The notes under the pieces were generated by a model. That model worked only from the letters and a program-made list of their open reading frames with translations, was not told the origin of the DNA and ran no database searches. The translations under genes and the position numbers were made by a program. A stretch of DNA of 7,779 nt from JAUVXJ01 sp034430275. Its GTDB lineage: Bacteria > Chloroflexota > Anaerolineae > UBA7937 > B3-Chlor. Each line of letters starts with the position of its first letter. Position 1 is the first letter of the stretch. This document shows positions 1 to 5,982 of the stretch, one piece after another. The stretch lies in NCBI GenBank assembly GCA_034430275.1, contig DAOUEW010000027.1, forward strand, positions 1 through 7,779, written 5' to 3'.

Positions 1-1
1 C

Positions 2-163
2 CGAGCGGATGGAGACAGACTGGTACAGGCCTGGAACTGGTACAGCCTCGACCACAAGAACTTCGAGGGGTACGAGAGCTACGGCCACCTCTTCGACCCC
101 CACACCAGGCGGATCACTTCGCTTGGCCTGGCCTACGGCGACTACGTGTCCTCGTTGCCTTAG
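2..163 (+). CDS. C-terminal fragment of an unidentified protein (5' end outside window)
   Basis: An open frame runs from the left edge to a TAG at 161-163 and gives 53 residues with no start in the window. The codons are strongly biased to G or C in the third position, and the peptide is rich in aromatic and charged residues (for example AWNWYSLDHKNFEGYESYG and the ending YGDYVSSLP). This is what real coding sequence looks like. The overlapping frame starting at 9 gives a Thr/Arg/Pro-rich low-complexity product and is its shadow. I do not recognise the family, and 53 residues are too few to assign a function. No membrane segment is visible. The gene converges on the membrane protein gene at 467-1450, and a hairpin at 346-377 lies between the two stops. 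Confidence 0.6.
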   Translation, partial: RADGDRLVQAWNWYSLDHKNFEGYESYGHLFDPHTRRITSLGLAYGDYVSSLP

Positions 164-232
164 GCCGCGTCCGCACTCCCCAGCATCTCAACCTTACCCC
201 AGCCTGACAGCGAGCAGTGGCGGCCACGGTGT

Positions 233-251
233 TGTCCCCTGCCTGGGGACA
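233..251. repeat. Small perfect inverted repeat (7-bp stem)
   Basis: TGTCCCC at 233-239 pairs perfectly with GGGGACA at 245-251 across the loop TGCCT. It sits about 70 nt after the stop of the plus-strand gene. No T tract follows, so a role in termination or mRNA 3'-end protection is only a guess. Confidence 0.35.
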
Positions 252-345
252 GCGCGCCCGCTCCAGCCTCTGGCTGGCAAGGGGGCAGGAGAGCAGGGGC
301 ACCAACTCAAGCGGCGTCACTGACGGGTATCTGAGTGCCCAAGGA

Positions 346-377
346 AAAGGAGGACGCCCTCGCCAGCGTCCCCCTTT
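346..377. terminator. Likely bidirectional terminator between convergent genes
   Basis: The arm at 346-357 (AAAGGAGGACGC) pairs with 366-377 (GCGTCCCCCTTT) at 11 of 12 positions around an 8-nt loop. Read on plus, the stem is followed by TTTATGTTG; read on minus, by TTTTCCTTG. The site could therefore serve both the plus-strand gene ending at 163 and the minus-strand gene ending at 467. Its sequence, including CTCGCC in the loop, closely resembles the hairpin at 1628-1661 read on the minus strand. Confidence 0.6.
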
Positions 378-466
378 ATGTTGTCCTCACTGCTCACGGG
401 GTCTTGACACAACACACCCCACAGGCCCCACCACGACGGTTGCCGGTCAGTGCACCTCCGCCCGCA

Positions 467-1450
467 TCAGTCCTCTTCCAGCGCTTCCAGCAACCGCTCG
501 GCCAGCCACAGGTCGTACAGCCACATGTCCTGCCTCCTGCTGGCGGTGCGCTCAACTACGATCCCCTCCGGCCCGGCTCGTAGCTTCATGCCGAGCCAAC
601 GCTTGGCCTTGCGCAACTCCTTCACGCTCTCCTTGACGGCCTCAGGAGCGCCTTCACCGGCCACCAGCTTGCCTTCCTCGCTCTCCACGGTGAATGGCGG
701 GACGGTCGCCTCCACCATCGTGTAGTTGCGTTTGCCGTCGACCACTACCTGCACCTGCCTGTCGTGCCGGGCGCCGCTCATGACCGTTGCTGTCCCGGTG
801 ACCAGTCCCCAGGGCCCTTCAAAGGCTGTCCTGGCGATCCTTTTGAAGTCGATGTTCGGCCTCTCCGCCACCGCCAACCCCAGCGGCCTCAGGTAGGCAT
901 ATTCTCCCGCCCCGATGCTTGCCCCGAGCAAGAAAGGAGTCCTCACCAGCATGAGGATCGCCAGGACCACGAATCCGGCCGCGAAGTACCCATACCTCTG
1001 CTGAGTGAGGACGCCGAAGCCCGTCAGCCAGGGACCGGTCAGGACGTACAGGACGAGCACGTTTGACCAACCGTACCACTCTAGCACAGGACGCCGGGCA
1101 GCCTTCTCCAACTTCTCCAGTTCCTCGAGGTCTCCCCCATAGACGGTCATGGCCTCCGACAGTGTGGACCAGTTCCTGAGCGCCTTGATCTCCGGTGCCT
1201 CCTCCCCGGCTTCCTCGCGCAAACGCTTCGGGTCCGTGTACCCGAAAAACAGGAATTGCACCCACCAGTAGCCCAGAATTCCAATTATCCATACCGTCGT
1301 GGGTATGCATATCACCGGTAGCCACATACCTTCGAATGTCCTTGGAGCGAGAGAGGACAATCCCACGGTTGCCGCTATAACCACAATGAAACCGCCGAAG
1401 ATGTAAATCCTGTAGAGAATCGAGTCCCCACCTGCTCCAGTGCCTGGCAT
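467..1450 (-). CDS. Unrecognised four-helix membrane protein with cytosolic-type C-terminal domain
   Basis: The product is 327 residues and I do not recognise its family. It has two hydrophobic segments near the N terminus (about 18-34 and 44-70), a charged stretch (about 73-122, with many Glu, Lys and Arg), two more hydrophobic segments (about 128-148 and 153-178) and a soluble tail (179-327). The tail has a beta-rich look around 215-255 and ends with a Trp-rich motif, MWLYDLWLAERL (309-320). I chose the ATG at 1450 because GGGGA at 1463-1459 lies 8 nt upstream. The in-frame TTG at 1465 would add five residues but has no Shine-Dalgarno site. A good promoter lies upstream at 1528-1556 and a hairpin at 1628-1661 separates the gene from the ligase gene, so it is probably transcribed alone. 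No catalytic motif is visible. A sensory, scaffold or membrane-stress role would be speculation. Confidence 0.8.
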   Translation of the reverse strand: MPGTGAGGDSILYRIYIFGGFIVVIAATVGLSSLAPRTFEGMWLPVICIPTTVWIIGILGYWWVQFLFFGYTDPKRLREEAGEEAPEIKALRNWSTLSEAMTVYGGDLEELEKLEKAARRPVLEWYGWSNVLVLYVLTGPWLTGFGVLTQQRYGYFAAGFVVLAILMLVRTPFLLGASIGAGEYAYLRPLGLAVAERPNIDFKRIARTAFEGPWGLVTGTATVMSGARHDRQVQVVVDGKRNYTMVEATVPPFTVESEEGKLVAGEGAPEAVKESVKELRKAKRWLGMKLRAGPEGIVVERTASRRQDMWLYDLWLAERLLEALEED

Positions 1451-1527
1451 CTCAATTGTCCCCAATCTATGCTTTGCCGGAGTCGGCTTCTCGTCGCCGA
1501 ACGCCGACTATCGCCTACCCTGCCATC

Positions 1528-1556
1528 ATTGTACTGCGCCTTGTCGTCCTTGCCAA
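1528..1556 (-). promoter_or_regulatory. Sigma70-type promoter of the membrane protein gene
   Basis: Read on the minus strand, TTGGCA (1556-1551) and TACAAT (1533-1528) are separated by exactly 17 bp. Each hexamer matches the sigma70 consensus at 5 of 6 positions. The expected transcription start is near 1521, giving a leader of about 70 nt to the ATG at 1450. It lies downstream of the ligase terminator, in the right place for an independent promoter. Confidence 0.65.
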
Positions 1557-1627
1557 CGGCCGCTCTCAGGTCTGGTTGCTCAGCATCAGCCGGGGACTTC
1601 GTTCAGGGAGCGCTGAGCATACAAGAA

Positions 1628-1661
1628 GAAGGGGGAACGCCAGGCGAGGCGTTCCCCCTTC
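1628..1661 (-). terminator. Strong hairpin terminator after the acyl-CoA synthetase gene
   Basis: A perfect 14-bp stem (1628-1641 with 1648-1661) closes a 6-nt loop. It begins 71 nt after the stop of the synthetase gene. On the minus strand the stem is followed by TTCTTGT, a short and imperfect T-rich tail, so it may work as an intrinsic terminator or as an mRNA 3'-end stabiliser. It is closely related in sequence to the hairpin at 346-377. Confidence 0.65.
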
Positions 1662-1732
1662 AATACCTCCGGGCATCGCCGGTACGGCTCACACTGAGTC
1701 CAGTGCCGTCCGGGAAGACCCGGTCCCAGGCT

Positions 1733-3220
1733 TCAACTATGCTGCTCTCTGATCTCTCTTTTCAGAAGCTTGCCGGTGCTGCACTTGGGGAGCTCTTCAA
1801 CGACGATGAACTGCTTCGGGACTTTGAAATTGGCGAGCCTGGCTTTGAGCCAGTCCCTGAGAGGTCCCGGCTCCACCTGGCGTCCTTCCCTCTGAACAAT
1901 GAATGCGGTCACCCGTTCCCCGTACTCGTCATCGGGCAGTCCAACCACCGCACACTCCAGCACTTCGGGGCGGGTATAGAGGAGCTCTTCTATCTCCCGG
2001 GGATATACGTTCTCGCCACCGGTGATGATCATGTCCTTCAAGCGGTCCACGATGAAGAGGTAGCCGTCTTCGTCCATCACTCCGATGTCGCCAGATCGAA
2101 ACCAATCACCCCAGAAAGCCGCTTCCGTCTCTTGAGGGTTGTTCAAGTATCCCTTGGTGATGTTGGGCCCGCTGATGCAGATTTCGCCCCGTTCACCTGG
2201 TTCCAGTCTGTTGCCCTCGAGGTCGCGGATCTGGACCTCGATCAGATTGGCCGTAGTGCCCACAGAACCGATCACGTGCCGGTAGTAGTGGTTGTAGGTG
2301 ACCATGGCGGCGCTCTCGGTCATGCCATAGGATTCGTGGATGTCCAATCCAGTCTGTGCTTTCCATTCCCTCACCACCTCGGCGGCCATGCTTGCCGCAG
2401 CCGAGAAACAGTAACTGACCGAAGCGATCTTCTCTCGCAGGTCCGGGATCCTCAGCAGTCGGATATAGATGGTGGGCACGCCGAAGAACTTGGTGACCTG
2501 AAAACGATGGATGGCCTCCAATACCTGCTCCAGATCGAAGCTGGGCAAGAGAACGATGGCGCCACCGCTGTGCACCGTGGCACCCAGAATGTGGATCTGG
2601 CCAAACACGTGATTCAAAGGCAGGTAACACAGGGCTCGGTCGCTTGGGCCGGACCGTTCATAGTGCGCGATGTTGAAGACCGACGTCTGGATGTTCTGGT
2701 GGCTCAGCATAGCCCCTTTTGGGATACCGGTGGTCCCGCCCGTGTAGAGGATAGCAGCGGTTTCGTGTCGGTCCCGATCGACGGTCTTGAAGTCCGGTGT
2801 CCCCTTGTCGGCAAGACGCGTCCAGGAGATGTCTCCATGATCGCAGACAATCAGTTCTAGAAACGGCCATTCCCGACGGTCCTTCAAGTCATCCAACTTC
2901 TCGTCCGTGGTGAGAAGAACCTTTGGCTCAGCGTCCGCCAGGCTCCTGGAGAGTTCGTCTTTCATCAGCAGGTGTGAGAACGTTGCCGCGACCGCACCAG
3001 CCTTGAGGGCGCCGAAGTAGAAGGCCAGCCAAGCATAGGTATTGGGAGCGCAAAGCCCGACATGGTCGCCAGGCTGCACCCCCGCACCGACGAGGGCTGA
3101 CGCTATTCGACTGGCGTCCCGACGAAACTCGGAGTAGGTGACGGTTCTGTCTCCCTCGATAACGGCAGGGTGATCAGGGAAATGGGTGGCCGCTTGATCG
3201 AGATTGGCGGCGACGTTCAC
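1733..3220 (-). CDS. AMP-forming acyl-CoA synthetase (ligase)
   Basis: This 495-residue protein belongs to the adenylate-forming (ANL) superfamily. Such enzymes activate a carboxylic acid with ATP to an acyl-AMP and transfer it to coenzyme A. The core motifs are present in order: the phosphate-binding loop YTGGTTGIPKG (159-169), ESYGMTE (296-302), RSGDIG (375-380), the hinge region DRLKDMIITGGENVYP (392-407), and the C-terminal PKCSTGK (478-484), where Lys484 is the expected catalytic lysine. The length is normal for a single-domain cytosolic fatty-acid or aryl-acid CoA ligase, with no signal peptide or membrane segment. The GTG start at 3220 is supported by GGAGG at 3232-3228, 7 nt upstream. 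A 216-bp gap with no clear terminator separates it from the upstream DUF169 gene, so co-transcription is possible. The acid used cannot be told from sequence; medium-chain, aromatic or branched acids are all possible. Confidence 0.93.
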   Translation of the reverse strand: MNVAANLDQAATHFPDHPAVIEGDRTVTYSEFRRDASRIASALVGAGVQPGDHVGLCAPNTYAWLAFYFGALKAGAVAATFSHLLMKDELSRSLADAEPKVLLTTDEKLDDLKDRREWPFLELIVCDHGDISWTRLADKGTPDFKTVDRDRHETAAILYTGGTTGIPKGAMLSHQNIQTSVFNIAHYERSGPSDRALCYLPLNHVFGQIHILGATVHSGGAIVLLPSFDLEQVLEAIHRFQVTKFFGVPTIYIRLLRIPDLREKIASVSYCFSAAASMAAEVVREWKAQTGLDIHESYGMTESAAMVTYNHYYRHVIGSVGTTANLIEVQIRDLEGNRLEPGERGEICISGPNITKGYLNNPQETEAAFWGDWFRSGDIGVMDEDGYLFIVDRLKDMIITGGENVYPREIEELLYTRPEVLECAVVGLPDDEYGERVTAFIVQREGRQVEPGPLRDWLKARLANFKVPKQFIVVEELPKCSTGKLLKREIREQHS

Positions 3221-3436
3221 TCTGTTTCCTCCCTCACATCACAGTGGCGACGACATGATCACGTAGAAACGAAGACGGGAAGAGCACAGAAGAATCAGGC
3301 CGAGGGCAAGATCCACCCCCACCGCAAGTCTAAGGTGGTATGCTCTCTGCGTCGAGTGGCACCAACTGCAAGTACGTCTGCCAGGCTCTTGCCTGCCCCC
3401 CCAGAGAACATCACCCACACGAGATCTGGATCGTCC

Positions 3437-4183
3437 TCAGTCGTCCGGTGGAATCTCACCCAACTCGATCAGGACTTGCCGGACGAACTCTGGCCCGTCG
3501 GGCTCATAGGCAGGGAGATCCCACGGCATACGCTGCAACGTCTGGAGCAGCGAAGGAAGTACGTCATAGGGGATAGATATCAGTTGCAGGCCCTCCGGGA
3601 ATAGCCCCCTGCGCTTTATCCCGTGGCCAAGACCGGTACTAATGTAGTTCGGTTCCCCGGTCAGGTATGGATAGACGAGAATCCACGCACACCCTATAGC
3701 GCTGGAGAACTTGCTCGACCACATCCTCCCCGTTCTGTAGCTCATGGCCCTGAGCAGGATCTCTGCCTGGCTGATATTGGCCAAGAGGATCAGGACATCT
3801 GGTTGGAAGGCGAGCTTGTCCAAGGGTGCAAAGGCAACGTAGTTGACGACACCTCTGCCTATCTTGGGGACATACAGATACAGCCTGCTCGCCGCCCGAG
3901 GCTCCTCGAAGATCTTCAGCCCGGCTCCGAACTGCCCGCTTATGAAGGATGGCCTTGCATCGGCTTGACCCAGCACGTAGGGTCCTGCCGGGCAGGTATG
4001 GCTCTCTACGTCAGCGTAGAAGTCGTCCCCTTCCTGCGCTCGCTTGAGCATCTCGCAGAAGGCCATCTTATCGGCCAGTCTATCGACGGTCTCCGGCCGC
4101 TGCACCAAGAACTTGACTCCTACCGGCTGAACGTCGAACTCGAACTTGTCCAGTATGGCGAGATCACCTTCGTCGAGGGTCAT
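3437..4183 (-). CDS. DUF169 family protein (COG2043-like), function unknown
   Basis: The product is 248 residues, cytosolic and without membrane segments. It matches my memory of the DUF169 family in its layout: an early PVGVKF (20-25), then FCEMLKRAQEGDDFY (42-56), then HTCPAGPYVLG (62-72), then CAWILVYPYLTGEPNYI (165-181) followed by a Gly-rich turn (184-194) and IPYD (204-207). Cys43 and Cys64 sit at positions I expect to be conserved and could bind a metal or cofactor, but this is inference. The family is widespread in anaerobic bacteria and archaea and has no established biochemical function known to me. The ATG at 4183 is well supported by AGGAGG at 4194-4189, 5 nt upstream. It lies between the binding protein gene of an ABC importer and an acyl-CoA ligase gene. 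A 281-bp leader containing a palindrome and a duplicated motif precedes it. Confidence 0.85.
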   Translation of the reverse strand: MTLDEGDLAILDKFEFDVQPVGVKFLVQRPETVDRLADKMAFCEMLKRAQEGDDFYADVESHTCPAGPYVLGQADARPSFISGQFGAGLKIFEEPRAASRLYLYVPKIGRGVVNYVAFAPLDKLAFQPDVLILLANISQAEILLRAMSYRTGRMWSSKFSSAIGCAWILVYPYLTGEPNYISTGLGHGIKRRGLFPEGLQLISIPYDVLPSLLQTLQRMPWDLPAYEPDGPEFVRQVLIELGEIPPDD

Positions 4184-4237
4184 TCTGACCTCCTGTAGCT
4201 ACGTACATCAGAGTGCACGACTGATGAGCCGGTCCTT

Positions 4238-4258
4238 CAGGCCGATAGAGCCGGCCTG
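4238..4258. repeat. Small leader hairpin upstream of the DUF169 gene
   Basis: CAGGCCG (4238-4244) pairs perfectly with CGGCCTG (4252-4258) around a 7-nt loop. It lies in the untranslated region about 55 nt upstream of the DUF169 start. It may fold in the mRNA; no T tract follows. Confidence 0.35.
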
Positions 4259-4320
4259 CGCGGCACGGTTCGCCCCAAACTCGCCTTGACCCCTGTACCG
4301 GCATCCAGCGTCGAAACGCG

Positions 4321-4349
4321 CTGTGCGCTATGTACCCCATAGCGCACAG
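4321..4349. promoter_or_regulatory. Perfect 12-bp palindrome, candidate operator or mRNA hairpin
   Basis: CTGTGCGCTATG at 4321-4332 pairs perfectly with CATAGCGCACAG at 4338-4349 around the 5-nt spacer TACCC. It lies 138 bp upstream of the DUF169 start and well past the hairpin that closes the binding protein gene. On the minus strand a weak -10-like TACACT (4355-4350) immediately precedes it, so it could be an operator over a transcription start. A terminator is less likely, because no T tract follows on either strand. Confidence 0.45.
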
Positions 4350-4427
4350 AGTGTACGACCTATCCAACAGAGTCACACAGGCTTTCTCGCGCTTGGGACC
4401 AGCAAACGCGTAGGGACTCAGGTAGCT

Positions 4428-4457
4428 GCCGGAGGCTCCACGGTGGGAGCCTCCGGC
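4428..4457 (-). terminator. GC-rich hairpin after the substrate-binding protein gene
   Basis: GCCGGAGGCTCC (4428-4439) pairs perfectly with GGAGCCTCCGGC (4446-4457) around a 6-nt loop. On the minus strand it starts 7 nt after the TAG of the binding protein gene. There is no U tract after it (GCTACCTGAG follows), so it is either a non-canonical terminator or a 3'-end stabiliser that keeps the binding protein mRNA abundant. Confidence 0.55.
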
Positions 4458-4464
4458 ATGGCAG

Positions 4465-5805
4465 CTATTCGTGCTTGTAGATGCCGCGAGCTGGCCAGAC
4501 GCCCAGTCTTACTATCTTGCCCTCCTGGACCTGGTCCACACCTATTGCATCTATGCCCTCGATATCCACCGGACCATAGGTCAACGGCGTACTGGTGATG
4601 CCTCCGGTGTCGAAATCCTTAATCATGTAGAAGCCATACTCCAGCACATCCACAGGCGTTAGCTCGTCGACAGGCACTTCCGCCATGGCAAGCCTCATTG
4701 CCTCAACCTGGATCATGGCCTCAACAACTCCGTGCACATACATGATGTGCGTGACGGGGTCGCCAGACCGATACGTGTCCTGTAGCTCGTGGCAGAAGGC
4801 TATCCCGGGTGGGTCGTCCTCCGACACTGTGGGCCAATTGGAGGGGTAGCCACCAGCCACAATGACACCGTTGCCCAGCTCGCCCATGGCTGGAACGAAC
4901 ACCTGAAGGTGGCTTGGGAGAGCAAAGGCAAACTGTATCTCGTAGTCCAAGCCGGGGCCCATACCAAGCCTGACCGCCTCCTTGATCGTTGGCTGTGAAC
5001 CCGGGTTGATCATGCAGCCAAAGGTGAGGTCAACGTTGTTTTGCTTCAGCCACGACAGTTGCGTCGTTGGTGGCGCGGTAGGCACCATAGGCACGTACTG
5101 GCTGCCAACTATCTCATATCCCAGCTCCACGAGGTAATCCTTAAGCTCGTCTATCTCAACCGACCTACCGAAGGGAGAATCAGCAGTGAGGAAAGCAAAC
5201 CTCGGTGCCCTGTCTTCCTCCCAATTCTGCAAGAACCACTCGGCAACCGCTGCCGCCTCGTCGGTATAGATAGGGTACTGGGTGAAGATGGTTCTCGGTG
5301 GCGACAGGAGATAGGGTCCAGTGGCCATAGTAACGGCACCCATGCGGTCCTCATTGAGCCTGTCCATGAGTGCATAGGCCGAATCTGACGAACCTATCCT
5401 ATAGACCAGCATGCCCATGCCTTTGAGCTCCTCATAAATGGGCAACATCTTGGCCGCTTCTAGTTCATCATCCCGCCACAGCACCTCCAGGGTTACATCC
5501 TCAGGTAACGTCTCAGTACTCCACGGAGCCAGCATCTTGGTCTCGTTCACATACTGAGCATAATCTTCGTAGCCAGCCAGAACCGCTGCCGTGTCCTCAG
5601 CGTAGGCTCCGGTTAGCGCCATGGTGCCACCGATATACAGTACCGTCGGTGGTGCCGGCGTCGCCGTCGGTGGTGGGGCCGTTGGCGCCGGTGTCTCCCC
5701 TGGAGCGGTAGTCGGTTCCGGGGCCGGGGCCGGTGTGCCGCAGGCGCTGGCTGCCATGGAGAGCAACAGGACCGCGATCAGGATTGTGGCAAACTTCGCT
5801 TTCAC
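4465..5805 (-). CDS. Lipoprotein substrate-binding protein of a branched-chain amino acid/amide-type ABC transporter
   Basis: This 446-residue protein is the extracellular receptor that captures substrate and delivers it to the LivH/LivM permeases encoded upstream. Residues 1-22 form a lipoprotein signal (basic start VKAKF, hydrophobic core, lipobox-like ASAC with the lipidated Cys22). A Pro/Thr/Ala-rich linker (23-54) then leads into a periplasmic-binding fold of the LivJ/amide-binding type from about 55, with the recognisable openings YIGGTMALTGAYAED (57-71) and FLTADSPFGRS (205-215), and the closing region TSTPLTYGPVDIEGIDA (404-420). I chose the GTG at 5805 because AGGAGG at 5820-5815 lies 9 nt upstream and the signal peptide starts immediately. 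A start at 5889 would put 28 polar residues before the signal. A 177-nt leader separates it from livM, and a hairpin follows its stop. Ligand is unknown; in this family it may be an amino acid, urea, an amide or an aromatic or aliphatic acid. Confidence 0.9.
   Translation of the reverse strand: MKAKFATILIAVLLLSMAASACGTPAPAPEPTTAPGETPAPTAPPPTATPAPPTVLYIGGTMALTGAYAEDTAAVLAGYEDYAQYVNETKMLAPWSTETLPEDVTLEVLWRDDELEAAKMLPIYEELKGMGMLVYRIGSSDSAYALMDRLNEDRMGAVTMATGPYLLSPPRTIFTQYPIYTDEAAAVAEWFLQNWEEDRAPRFAFLTADSPFGRSVEIDELKDYLVELGYEIVGSQYVPMVPTAPPTTQLSWLKQNNVDLTFGCMINPGSQPTIKEAVRLGMGPGLDYEIQFAFALPSHLQVFVPAMGELGNGVIVAGGYPSNWPTVSEDDPPGIAFCHELQDTYRSGDPVTHIMYVHGVVEAMIQVEAMRLAMAEVPVDELTPVDVLEYGFYMIKDFDTGGITSTPLTYGPVDIEGIDAIGVDQVQEGKIVRLGVWPARGIYKHE
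5644..5739 (-). repeat. Low-complexity coding repeat for Pro/Thr/Ala linker
   Basis: This stretch codes for residues 23-54 of the binding lipoprotein, built almost only from Pro, Thr and Ala with a few Glu and Gly. The DNA is a run of degenerate GCC/ACC/CCG-type triplets. Such linkers tether the binding domain to the membrane through a thick cell envelope. Length may vary between strains by replication slippage. Confidence 0.6.
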
Positions 5806-5814
5806 TTCCTTTGT

Positions 5815-5820
5815 CCTCCT
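5815..5820 (-). promoter_or_regulatory. Ribosome binding site that fixes the start of the binding protein
   Basis: AGGAGG on the minus strand (5820-5815) lies 9 nt before the GTG at 5805-5803. It favours this start over the longer frame opening at 5889. Confidence 0.75.
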
Positions 5821-5982
5821 ATCCTTACTTCGTTTTCGATGGGTCCATGCCGGGAGCCTACCCCTTCCTGGAAAAGCTGAGAGGCACACCCATCACACAC
5901 GACTCTGGGAAGGCTGATCACCCCCTTCACTAGATTCTGCAAGGGTACACAACAAGCTGCCGCGGCCTCGTATGCCGCATCC

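Larger units (their letters stand above)
164..466. other. Convergent intergenic region without a supported gene
   Basis: This 303-bp stretch separates the stops of two convergent genes. Open frames crossing it are Arg/Pro/Ser-rich and run on antisense into the neighbouring gene, so I call none. It contains three hairpin-forming segments: 233-251 (7-bp stem, 5-nt loop), 263-277 (6-bp stem, 3-nt loop) and the stronger terminator-like hairpin at 346-377. I see no convincing promoter. Confidence 0.6.
4198..4359 (-). repeat. Duplicated composite motif in the DUF169 leader
   Basis: Read on the minus strand, GTCGTACACTCTG (4359-4347) recurs as GTCGTGCACTCTG (4221-4209) with one mismatch in 13. Each copy is followed by a second related block, GTACATAGC (4335-4327) and GTACGTAGC (4206-4198), matching at 8 of 9. 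The space between blocks is 11 nt in the distal copy and 2 nt in the proximal copy. The proximal copy ends just before the ribosome binding site. Confidence 0.45.

Noticed and set aside
217..725. Several plus-strand frames between the partial gene and the membrane protein gene
   Set aside because: They are Pro/Ser/Arg-rich, overlap one another and run antisense into the membrane protein gene, so they look like G+C-driven shadows.
1577..1619. 8-bp inverted repeat (TGCTCAGC and GCTGAGCA) with a 27-nt spacer
   Set aside because: The arms are short and the spacer long, and it lies between the terminator and promoter with no clear link to either.
1469..2860. Long plus-strand open frame of 463 codons
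   Set aside because: It lies antisense to the acyl-CoA synthetase, whose full set of ANL motifs proves the minus strand is coding. The plus product has no recognisable domain.
3295..3420. Minus-strand small frame of 41 residues between the DUF169 and ligase genes (begins VWVMFSGGAGKS)
   Set aside because: It contains a GGAGKS stretch that recalls a nucleotide-binding loop, but it is short, has mixed third-position bases and no ribosome site at a proper distance. It could be checked by conservation of the frame in relatives.
3623..4198. Plus-strand open frame of 191 codons
   Set aside because: It is antisense to the DUF169 gene, which has family motifs and a strong ribosome binding site.
4164..4376. 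Minus-strand frame of 70 residues overlapping the DUF169 start
   Set aside because: It runs through the palindrome and leader repeats, is Arg-rich and low in coding character, and overlaps a well supported gene start in another frame.
5962..5978. 5-bp hairpin just after the livM stop
   Set aside because: The stem is too short, overlaps a competing palindrome and has no T tract, so a terminator is not supported.
5806..5982. Possible promoter (TTGTTG, 17 bp, TAGTGA on minus) ahead of the binding protein gene
   Set aside because: The -10 match is only 3 of 6, too weak to call from sequence alone.
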